A DNA stretch of 64,000 nt from assembly GCA_963930655.1 (NCBI GenBank), contig OZ005616.1, forward strand, positions 11,808,001 through 11,872,000, read 5' to 3'. This DNA is from Myrica gale. Lineage: Eukaryota > Streptophyta > Magnoliopsida > Fagales > Myricaceae. A model generated the notes under the pieces. That model saw only the letters and a list, made by a program, of their open reading frames with translations. It was not told the DNA's origin and made no database searches. A program made the translations under genes and the position numbers. This document shows positions 54,916 through 64,000 of the stretch, one piece after another; the first letter of the stretch is position 1, and every line of letters starts with the position of its first letter.

Positions 54916-55634
54916 GAGCTAGCTCGACCATATGTAAGGTCCCTAAGGGAAATAAGGGACTGTTCCTACGGGAACGCACAACCCTGATGTCAGGGGTAAA
55001 AGAGGGCAAGTGGCCCACAAGATAAGATGTGAATCGATTTTTACAAAAGCAAGAGTAAATGCATGTGCATTATACATGCATCACGTTTCATAATCAGGCA
55101 TGCAGCGCATTATGTTTTCATGACTATGATTTCAAGTTCAAGTGCATGCTTACAATTTCAACCCATGTTTTAGCTATAATTCCTTACTGAGTCTTTCGAC
55201 TCACAGTTTTAAATTGTATCATTCCAGATGATGTTACAGGGGTGGAATCTTAAGAAGAGGACCTTGAACCCTAGGAGAAGGGTTGATGAAATGTCTCTCT
55301 TGTTTGCTAACGTTAGGAAAGATTTAGCTAATTTTTGTAAAAGCCGGCATGAGCCACCGTGATGTGGTGGTCATGGGTTTCATTTGGCTTAGTTAGTTAA
55401 TGTTTTAAACTGGTTGATATTTTGAGAATATGTTTAACAACCTTGAGTTATCAATGGAAAGTATGTTCTTATGCACGTTATACGCTAGCATTATAAGGCT
55501 TCTTTTTAACATTGAAGCATCAACGTCTTTTCCGCTGCAAGTATAGTAGTAAGTACGCTGGAGCGTCCCATGCCGGGAATGCTCGCGGCTGTCATTAGCC
55601 TCGTTTAGCTAGCGTTCGGGGCGTGACAGTTTAG

Positions 55635-55646
55635 TGGTATCAGAGG
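55635..55646 (+). other. Primer-binding site of Tekay-type element
   Basis: TGGTATCAGAGG, six bases after the LTR; complementary to initiator Met tRNA except for the last base. Confidence 0.8.
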
Positions 55647-55775
55647 AATTTAGGAGTTTAGTGAACTTAAGATTTGCTACTCGCCTTTTTGGATTTCGAG
55701 TATGCTATATGCTAGAAATCTCATGCATCAACTAGTTGTTAGGATACTTATGTAGTGATGACGATATAGTGCAGG

Positions 55776-57773
55776 ATGCCACCTAGGAAACAACCCAGGA
55801 ATAGAAACACGGAGGAGGAGCCCGAAGAATCAGGTGTCTCTACCAATGATGTTTTAAGGCACATGGCTCAGCTCATCGTTGAACAAGTGCAGCAAGGGGC
55901 AAATGTGCAAGGGGCAAATGTGCAAGGGGCTCGAGATCGCCCTGAAGGATGCACCTTTGACCAGTTTAACCGCCAACACCCGCCGGTATATAACGGTAGA
56001 GGAGATGCCGTTCTAGCAGAAAACTGGCTTCTAGAGATTAAAGAGTTGCTGGAAGTCATGGGGTGTACAGACTCCCAGAGAGTGAGCTTTGCTACCTTCA
56101 AGCTACAGGGAGATGCCAAGAGGTGGTGGCTATCCAAGAAGCTCCTACTGAGCCAAGAATTGGGAGAACAACCCATAATCTGGGAGAGGTTTCAACAAGA
56201 ATTCCTGGACCGCTATTTTCCAAGGACGACGCGGGAAGCAAAAGCGAGAGAGTTTGCCAACTTAACTCAGGGATCAATGACTGTTGATCAATACTCTGGT
56301 CGATTCATGGAGTTGGTGAGGTTTGCTCCGTATTTAGTACCAGATGAGGAGAGGAAAGCCAGGAAGTTTGAAGAGGGACTTCATCCCCGAATCTTTGACA
56401 GAGTTATGGCCCATAACTTGAAGACGTTGGCAGAAGTCATAGAACGGGCAGTGATTGTGGAAAGAGGTCTGCAGAGGATAGCAGCATTTTACGACCAGCA
56501 AAAGAGGAAGGCTCCTCCCAAGCTGGAAACGTCACAGGCACCCTGGAAGAAAAGCAAGCAGGGTTTATCACGGGGCCAGAATCAGAGACCTGGTGGAGCC
56601 CAGAACCAGAGACCTGAAGGAAGTCAGATTGCAGGAGGGAATCAATTCCCAATATGCAACAAATGTGGCAAGAAGCATCCCGGAGAGTGTAGGCAGGGAG
56701 TATGCTTCCAGTGCGGGAAGCCAGGTCACATTGCCCGAGATTGTAGGGCAAAAAGTAATTCAAGCCAAGCATCCCAACCCGCACCGCAAGACAATTCGAG
56801 GAGGCAAGGCGGTCCAACTCAAGCAAGACTATATGCTCTGACCCCGAGGGATGCGGAGGACCAAACCAGAGTAGTAACGGGTAAGTTGCCCTTGCCACAG
56901 GGAGAAGCCCTTGTATTATTTGATTCAGGGGCCACACATTCATTCATAGCATCGGCATATTGTAAGGCAAGAGATTTAAAGCATGAGCCATTAGGATGTC
57001 ATGTAGTAGTATCAACACCTACTGGTGGGAGGATCAATTGCGATCGAATAGTGAAAAATTTCCCGATAGAAGTTGAGGGGCAAATTATGCCGGCTAACCT
57101 GATAGTGATGGAAATGGGAGGGTTCGACCTCATTTTAGGTATGGATTGGTTGGCAACACACGGTGCTAGCATAAAATGTTACGAGAAGAAGGTCGTGTTC
57201 CAAAAGGAGGGGAGACCGGATTGTTGTTTTGTAGGCATGAGAAAGGTGGAACGAAGACCGGCGATCATTTCAGCCATGCAAGCCAAGAAATGGTTGCAAG
57301 GAGGAAGTGAGGGGTTCTTAGTTTGGGCAAATGAAATGCAGAGAGAGACTGCTACGGTAGAGCAAACCCCTATAGTGAACGAATTTCCTGATGTGTTTCC
57401 GGAAGAATTACCCGGATTACCTCCTGATAGGGAAGTGGAGTTTGGCATCGATTTAGAACCAGGGACAACTCCAATTTCTAAAGCACCGTATAGAATGGCA
57501 CCAGCAGAGTTGAAGGAATTGAAGATTCAGCTGGAGGATCTATTGGATAAAGGGTTCATTCGGCCGAGTGTGTCACCTTGGGGAGCTCCGATCTTGTTCG
57601 TAAAGAAGAAAGATGGAAGCCTCAGGATGTGCATTGATTACAGGGAGTTGAATAAGGTGACTATCAAGAATAGATACCCGTTGCCTCGCATTGATGATCT
57701 ATTTGATCAATTGCAAGGGGCACAGGCATTCTCGAAGATTGATTTGAGATCGGGATATCACCAGTTGAAGTGA
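55776..57773 (+). pseudogene. gag-pol: Tekay gag-protease-RT part, ends in frameshift stop
   Basis: Starts [20 protein letters not shown]. Gag domain at residues about 60-230 ([40 protein letters not shown]). Two Cys-rich motifs follow, the second the zinc knuckle [14 protein letters not shown]. Then come protease [25 protein letters not shown], and RT as far as [20 protein letters not shown] and [12 protein letters not shown]. The stop TGA at 57,771-57,773 is caused by loss of one base; the reading continues in another frame. All catalytic residues up to there are conventional. Confidence 0.92.
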
Positions 57774-57774
57774 A

Positions 57775-60280
57775 GGGGGAGGACATACCGAAGACGGCAT
57801 TTTGAACGCGATATGGCCATTACGAATTTATGGTGATGCCTTTTGGGCTAACCAATGCTCCAGCCGCATTTATGGATTTGATGAATAGGGTGTTTCGGGA
57901 ATTCTTAGATAAGTTTGTGGTTGTCTTTATTGATGACATACTGATTTACTCACGGAATAAGGAGGAACATGAGAAGCATTTAAGGATTGTTCTACAGATT
58001 CTTAGGGAGAAGAAGTTGTTTGCCAAGTTTTCCAAATGTGAGTTTTGGTTGGAACAAGTTCGCTTTTTGGGGCATGTAGTGTCCGGAGAAGGGATTGCCG
58101 TGGATCCTGGAAAGGTAGCTGCTATATTCAAGTGGCCGAGGCCTACGAATGTGAAGGAAGTAAGAAGTTTTCTGGGATTAGCAGGGTACTATCGGAGGTT
58201 TATCAAGGGATTCTCAAAGATGGCCAAGCCTTTGACGTCTCTAACAAAGAAGAATGTCAAATTTGAATGGACTCATGAGTGTGAGTGGAGCTTCCAAGAG
58301 TTAAAGGCCAATTTAGTTACTGCTCCAGTATTAGCACTACCCTCGGAATATGGAGAGTATGAAATCTATAGCGACGCATCGAAGCAAGGTTTAGGTTGTG
58401 TTTTGATGCAAGACAAAAGGGTAATAGCTTATGCTTCTAGGCAACTGAGGCCTCACGAGATTAATTATCCCACGCATGACTTAGAGTTAGCTGCTGTAGT
58501 CTATGCGTTAAAAATATGGAGACATTATTTGTATGGGGTTAAATGTGAGATATTCACCGATCATAAGAGTCTTAAGTATTTTAACACCCAGAAAGAGCTG
58601 AACATGAGACAGCGGCGATGGTTAGAGTTGATTAAAGATTATGATTGCACAATAAGTTATCACCCTGGAAAAGCCAATGTGGTGGCCGACGCATTAAGTA
58701 GGAAGTCGGCAGAAACAAGTTCAGTAGAGGCAAGTTCAATGGAGGGGGTGCCCGAGGAAATCAGGAGAGACTTAAAAAAGGCAGAGATTGTGCTTATCAT
58801 TGCCGATCAGTTTGTCTCCATTGCAGGGCTCTCGTTGCAACCTACCCTGGAGGAGCAGATTCGAGAGGCCCAGAAGAATGATAAGGTGATTGAAGGGATT
58901 AGAGAGCGAATTGAGAAAAAGGAAGACCCCGACTTTGGAGATAAGGATGAGTTATTACGATATCGAGGCAGAATTTGTGTGCCAAGTACAAGGGAGATTA
59001 AAGACTTGATTCTAGCAGAGGCTCATTCTACGCCTTATACCATCCATCCAGGAGGCACGAAGATGTATCAAGATATTAAGAAGGTCTTTTGGTGGCCTAA
59101 TATGAAGCGGGAGATAGCCGAGTATGTGGCTCGATGTTTGACTTGCCAGAAGGTGAAAGCCGAGCACCAGAGGCCAGCAGGAACACTAAAGCCTCTAGAG
59201 ATCCCTGAATGGAAGTGGGAAGGGATAGCCATGGATTTCGTAGTGGGGTTGCCTCGAACTACTTCGGGTTACGATGCTATATGGGTGATCGTGGACCGAC
59301 TAACCAAGTCGGCACACTTCTTACCCATTAAGGTGAAGTATGCCCCGGAGAAGTTAGCGGAGATTTATCTTCAAGAGATTGTCAGATTACATGGAGTGCC
59401 TAAGAGCATAGTGTCGGATAGAGATCCGAGATTTACATCGAGATTCTGGAAACGATTGCAGGAGTCATTGGGAACTCGGTTGAATTTTAGTACCGCTTTC
59501 CACCCACAGACAGATGGGCAGTCGGAAAGGACTATACAAATTCTGGAGGATATGCTCAGGGCTTGCGTTGTGGATTTAAAAGGAGGATGGGCTCAATACT
59601 TGCCTTTAGCGAAATTCGCGTACAATAACAGTTTTCAAGCAAGTATTGGTATGGCACCCTATGAAGCCTTGTATGGGAGGAGGTGTAGATCACCTTTGTA
59701 TTGGGATGAGGTAGGCGAAAGAAGGATGTTAGGGCCGGAAATAGTTTCAGAGACACGGGAAAAGATCCAAGTAATCAAAGATAGGCTTGTGACAGCCCAA
59801 TGCAGGCAGAAGAGCTATGCTGATAATCGAAGAAGAGAACTTGAATTTGAGGCTGGGAGCAAAGTATTTCTGAAGATTTCTCCGAAGAAGGGGATAACGA
59901 GATTTGGAAAAAAAGGGAAGCTCCAACCCAGATTCATAGGACCCTTTGAGATCCTAGATAGAGTTGGGCCCGTGGCGTACAGGTTGGCCCTACCCCCTTG
60001 TTTAGAGGGAGTTCACAATGTGTTTCATGTATCGCTCCTAAGGAAGTATGTAACTGACCCTACCCATGTATTAGATTATGAGCCTTTGCAGGTTAGAGAA
60101 AACCTTACGTATGTGGAAGAACCTATAAGGGTTTTGGATAGGAAGGAGCAGCAACTGAGGACCAAAACCATACCTCTTGTTAAGGTCTTGTGGAGAAACC
60201 ACGGAGTAGAAGAGGCCTCATGGGAGTTAGAAAGTGAAATGTACTCGAAATATCCCCACTTACGGGAAGGACAAAGTTAA
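57775..60280 (+). pseudogene. pol: Tekay RT-RNase H-integrase-chromodomain part
   Basis: The shifted frame carries one further TGA at 57,803-57,805, a likely CGA-to-TGA change. From ATG 57,830 it is open for 816 codons. Blocks are [31 protein letters not shown] (RT active site); [18 protein letters not shown]; RNase [14 protein letters not shown] and DALSRK; integrase zinc finger H-H-C-C ending CLTCQKVK; and core aspartates in [10 protein letters not shown] and [13 protein letters not shown]. The core glutamate is in [10 protein letters not shown]. The C-terminus has [17 protein letters not shown] and the chromodomain-like [19 protein letters not shown]. Chromodomains target such elements to heterochromatin. 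Confidence 0.92.
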
Positions 60281-60536
60281 GAAGGATAATGTTAGAATTT
60301 CGATATGACTTGCCTGATCTGTTTTTCTTTTCATTGATACCTTTATGTTGTCTCACTATACATATGAGCTATAGTGCTATGTTGAAGTATATATAAAGGC
60401 ATATATGTGTGTATTATGATAACGTTAGTTGTGGGGCCAGTTCGAGTATTCACCCGTCCTAGACCTCCACCATCAGGACAAATCTCTGGTAAGGAAGATC
60501 GAATTCCGAGGACGGAATTTTATAAGGAGGGGAGGA
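60281..60536 (+). other. Tekay 3' untranslated region and polypurine tract
   Basis: Spacer after pol; AAGGAGGGGAGGA at 60,524-60,536 abuts the 3' LTR and is the polypurine tract. Confidence 0.8.
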
Positions 60537-61494
60537 TGTGAGATCCCGAATTTACTTATGTCATTGTATAGGAGAGAGAGATTTTGCTATGATTTTCCTC
60601 AAGATGTAGGTATGTTTTAATTGGTGATTTTTGAGGTAAGTGTCGACACATTGGAACATAGTGTCGACACATTATACTAACACCCGAAAGTTTACCTTTT
60701 CCTGGAGACCAAAGTGAATTTTGACTAAGTGTTGTAAGTGTCGACACTTTGAGTCATAGTGTCGACACATTAGACTGATACCCGAGCGTTTATATCTTTC
60801 CGGAACTAGAGTGATTTTTACTAAGTGTTGGAAGTGTCGACACCTTGAGTGATGGTGTCGACACATCCAACTGAAACCCGAGAGTTCGCCTTTTTCCAGA
60901 ACTCCCGTGGATTTTGACCAAGTGATGGAAGTGTCGACACCTTGAGTGATGGTGTCGACACATCTAATTGAAACCCGAGAGTTCGCCTTTTTCCAGAACT
61001 CCCGTGGATTTTGACCAAGTGATGGAAGTGTCGACACCTTGAGTGATGGTGTCGACACATCTAATTGAAACCCGAGAGTTTACATTTTTCCCACTATGGC
61101 TAAGTGTTGGAAGTGTCGACACCTTGAGTGATGGTGTCGACACATCTTACTAAATATGTTGTAAGTGTCGACACCTTGAGTGATGGTGTCGACACATATA
61201 ACTACATTCCGGAATTTTACCGGTTTGAAATACGCGAGTTGAAATTTATGAAGTAGGGGGAGGGCAAACTTGTCTTTTCCCCAACCATTTTCACGCCTAT
61301 TACTCTCTCCCCCTTTGCCGAACACTTCATTTTTTTCCCCTCTCTCTTCAGCCTTTTCATTTTTCCCTTGCCCTAAGTCACCCACCCGAAAGAAGAAGAA
61401 GGAAGAAGGAGAGGAAGAAGGAGAAGAAGAAGAAGAAGAAAAGAAGGAGGAAGAGGAGAGAAGCGAGGTAAATCCTTGCTGGCCGAAAATCGTG

Positions 61495-61527
<33 letters not shown>

Positions 61528-63634
61528 TCTCTTCTCGTTTCCTCTTGTTGGTTAGTTGTGGTTGGTGATGTTCTTGTTTTCTTTTGTTGGTTGGTTGTGG
61601 TTTGATGGTAATTTGTCTAAGTAGTGTTCTCCTTGTGATTCATGGATGTTTAGTGTGGATCTAGGTATGTTCAAGGTAGATCTTGTAAGTGTAGCATAGA
61701 TTTTTACATGAGAACATGTGGAAAAATGACTAGATCTGAAATGAGGGTTCAAGAGAAATTGGTTATGTGCTCTAGGTGTTTGATAAAAGGCCTAAGAGGG
61801 GATTGAAACCTAAGTTGAGCAAGTATGGCCGAATCTAGGGTTTGATGCATTAGATTGTGTATGTATGCTAGTGATATTGAGAACCACAAAGCCCTAAGTG
61901 TTAGGGATATGTTCAGATCTGGGAAAATAGGCAAGAGGACCAATAACGCACACTAGGTGTTTGGTAAACAGCCCAAGAGAAATGGGTACATGCAATGGTG
62001 TTAACTTGATAATTATGGAACCATGATTTGGTTGTAAACTTCGAGTTGAAGTTGTAAGTGGGAGGAAGGTGAGAGTATAGTTGTTGTTATGAGATGTTAA
62101 GTTAACCTTGGATGTTGGTTGTGACATGTAGAGATTCGGATTTTGGTTGTTGGAGATTGTTGTGATTTCTGGAGTTACATATGCAGATTTCAAGACTGGA
62201 ATAGAAAGTGTGTTTTGTTGCATTGGTGGTTATCTCTTGATATTTTAGTCCAATTTTACGGGGTTGGTCTTGGAATTTGTTTCAAGTTAAGAAAGAGAGC
62301 GTTTTAAGATAACTTGCATGTGAATTAGAGGTATGACGAATATGTTATGGTATGAAAAATTAGTGTGAGGGTCTATTAAAACAGATTCGTGTGAGTAATG
62401 TATTGATTACTATATACGTTTAGTGAACCTATGAATGACAATAGTACGGTTCATTGTAGGTAACGAGACACTCGATACTCAAGCAAGCCTAAGGTAAGTG
62501 AAAATCTTTACAAACTGGAATGATACACTGCATGAAGAATATTCATGAATAAGCATATCAAGCATGACATTACCAAGCACGACATGAATGCATCATGATC
62601 ATTTGCATTCATTTTCCTCATGAGAAATGAGACATTTTATGCAAATGAAAGTACCATTTTTATGCTACTTTATGACAAGTTTTATGACAAGTTAATTAAC
62701 GAACCCAAGTCGGTCGGTACCGTACCAAGTCAAGAAGGTGCATCCATTCCGAAGGACGTTTACGTGAAGGATGGATGTCACCTAGGACACCCATACCGAA
62801 GGATGCTTGCAAGAAGGATGGGTAGTCCATGAGGTAAGTGCAATCACACTGAAGGATGCTTGCAAGAAGGTGTGAACCTCAAGGGTCGTGTCTAGCCACT
62901 GAAGGACGAATGAGAGAAGGTGAGCTAGCTCGACCATATGTAAGGTCCCTAAGGGAAATAAGGGACTGTTCCTACGGGAACGCACAACCCTGATGTCAGG
63001 GGTAAAAGAGGGCAAGTGGCCCACAAGATAAGATGTGAATCGATTTTTACAAAAGCAAGAGTAAATGCATGTGCATTATACATGCATCACGTTTCATAAT
63101 CAGGCATGCAGCGCATTATGTTTTCATGACTATGATTTCAAGTTCAAGTGCATGCTTACAATTTCAACCCATGTTTTAGCTATAATTCCTTACTGAGTCT
63201 TTCGACTCACAGTTTTAAATTGTATCATTCCAGATGATGTTACAGGGGTGGAATCTTAAGAAGAGGACCTTGAACCCTAGGAGAAGGGTTGATGAAATGT
63301 CTCTCTTGTTTGCTAACGTTAGGAAAGATTTAGCTAATTTTTGTAAAAGCCGGCATGAGCCACCGTGATGTGGTGGTCATGGGTTTCATTTGGCTTAGTT
63401 AGTTAATGTTTTAAACTGGTTGATATTTTGAGAATATGTTTAACAACCTTGAGTTATCAATGGAAAGTATGTTCTTATGCACGTTATACGCTAGCATTAT
63501 AAGGCTTCTTTTTAACATTGAAGCATCAACGTCTTTTCCGCTGCAAGTATAGTAGTAAGTACGCTGGAGCGTCCCATGCCGGGAATGCTCGCGGCTGTCA
63601 TTAGCCTCGTTTAGCTAGCGTTCGGGGCGTGACA
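60537..63634 (+). repeat. 3' LTR of Tekay-type element
   Basis: 3,098 bp. Differs from the 5' LTR by one additional palindrome pair unit (52 bp), 3 bp in the GA tract, 4 bp in the (CT)n run and about three substitutions (for example the G at about 60,803, where the 5' LTR has C). Confidence 0.95.
60640..61195. promoter_or_regulatory. Seven paired GTGTCGACAC palindromes, 3' LTR
   Basis: Starts: 60,640/60,661; 60,738/60,759; 60,834/60,855; 60,931/60,952; 61,028/61,049; 61,113/61,134; 61,165/61,186. All pairs are 21 bp apart. The seventh pair is only 52 bp from the sixth and is the unit missing from the 5' LTR. Confidence 0.95.
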
Positions 63635-63639
63635 CATTG

Positions 63640-64000
63640 GCTTTCCTTACCAACAACATGGGAGAGGAGAAAAGGGATTGACTATGTATAATAGCTCCTA
63701 ACTCCAACAACTCCTGGAAAATTTTTTCAGTCTCTCTTTTTTGATAATAAGGATAACGGTAAGGTGTAACACTCATGGGTGTAGTTCCTTCTTTATGCAC
63801 AATCTGGTGGTCATGGCTCCTAAGAGGGGGTAACCCTTCAAGTTCTCCAAACACGGCCTTGAATTCCTCCAAGAGCTTAGTGATTTGAATAGGCCTCTTG
63901 GTAGTGCTACTTTCCTCCAATTGGTACAAAAAATGATGTACCAGCCCTCTCTTTTCAATGTCAGAAGTGATCTCGAATTTCTGTGCTTCCTTGACAGCCA
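63640..64000 (-). pseudogene. gypsy RT, upstream half (target of Tekay insertion)
   Basis: From 64,000 down the minus strand: FEITSDIEKRGLVHHFLYQL, then LLEEFKAVFGELEGLPPLRS, HDHQIVHKEGTTPMSVTPYR and SPMLLVRKAN. This is the start of gypsy RT, open in one frame up to the insertion. The text resumes in frame at 52,584 (ESWQMRIDSSALNK). The element continues beyond the window. Confidence 0.88.

Larger units (their letters stand above)
52590..55628 (+). repeat. 5' LTR of Tekay-type element
   Basis: 3,039 bp. Contains six palindrome pairs near its start, a GA-rich tract and (CT)n microsatellite at about 53,390-53,520, and many ...GAAGGATG... repeats at 54,720-54,910. Confidence 0.95.
52590..63634 (+). 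mobile_element. Young Tekay/Del-type chromovirus (Ty3/gypsy)
   Basis: LTRs 52,590-55,628 (3,039 bp) and 60,537-63,634 (3,098 bp), TGTGAGATCC...GCGTGACA, with a perfect TSD CATTG (52,585-52,589 and 63,635-63,639). By eye the LTRs differ by only about three substitutions and three indels (52, 3 and 4 bp, which add up exactly to the length difference). Internal region: primer site, gag, protease, RT, RNase H, integrase and chromodomain. Long LTRs, the Gag type and the C-terminal '[16 protein letters not shown]' favour the Tekay/Del lineage. pol is broken at two nearby sites. Confidence 0.95.

Noticed and set aside
52693..61195. Regularly spaced palindromic repeats that could be mistaken for a CRISPR array
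   Set aside because: Spacers within pairs are themselves repeated, the arrays lie inside LTRs of a plant retrotransposon, and there are no cas genes.

Overview
This is plant nuclear DNA, most likely from a dicot. Every recognisable gene family is plant, introns have GT-AG borders, and most of the window is LTR retrotransposon. I found no clearly intact host gene. The window is a set of nested insertions, many of which can be dated relative to each other by target-site duplications (TSDs).

1-10,780 is low-density sequence. It holds a decayed coding exon (119-657), an antisense relic of a retroelement-associated plant domain (about 1,500-2,190), one candidate minus-strand exon (3,587-3,755), a hAT-like element with GA/CT arms (4,488-6,122), a 380-bp tandem repeat (7,036-8,170) and one CACTA-type terminus (8,226).

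10,781-44,213 is one old, shattered Ty3/gypsy element of the TAT (Tat/Ogre-like) lineage in + orientation. It has diverged LTRs, a TGGCGCCG primer site, gag, protease, RT, RNase H, a second RNase H, integrase, satellite-like 3' tandem repeats, an antisense ORF and an F-box-like gene. Inserted in it, in order, are: an unidentified 1.6-kb segment (about 13,290-14,930); a Sirevirus solo LTR (16,520-17,782, TSD AAAGT); an organelle-derived block with psbZ and rps4 pseudogenes (about 19,560-21,487); a Ty1/copia element (22,714-35,682, TSD ACAAT), itself split by a minus-strand Sirevirus (25,491-33,712, TSD TCTCT); a Tourist-like MITE (about 36,583-36,789); and a hAT element (38,464-42,964). The hAT element contains a second, inverted copy of its own family (39,949-42,408, perfect 8-bp TSD). 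The outer hAT copy carries exons of a HAK/KUP potassium transporter and of an unidentified gene. The inner copy carries the first three exons of a Rab7 GTPase gene.

44,214-49,990 is mostly unassigned, with a non-autonomous LINE (45,611-46,458, 17-bp TSD) and a gypsy gag relic. From about 50,000 to the end lies a minus-strand gypsy element. It is interrupted by a MITE, by a truncated copia end, and by a very young 11-kb Tekay/Del-type chromovirus (52,590-63,634, TSD CATTG) with 3-kb LTRs. That chromovirus sits inside the RT gene of the older element.

The most unusual signal is a shared LTR architecture. The 10-bp palindrome GTGTCGACAC occurs in pairs spaced 21 bp start to start (22 bp in one degenerate pair). 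It is repeated 6-7 times in the Tekay LTRs and four times in the LTRs of the unrelated Sirevirus. The Sirevirus solo LTR carries its own longer GTCGAC-centred palindrome.
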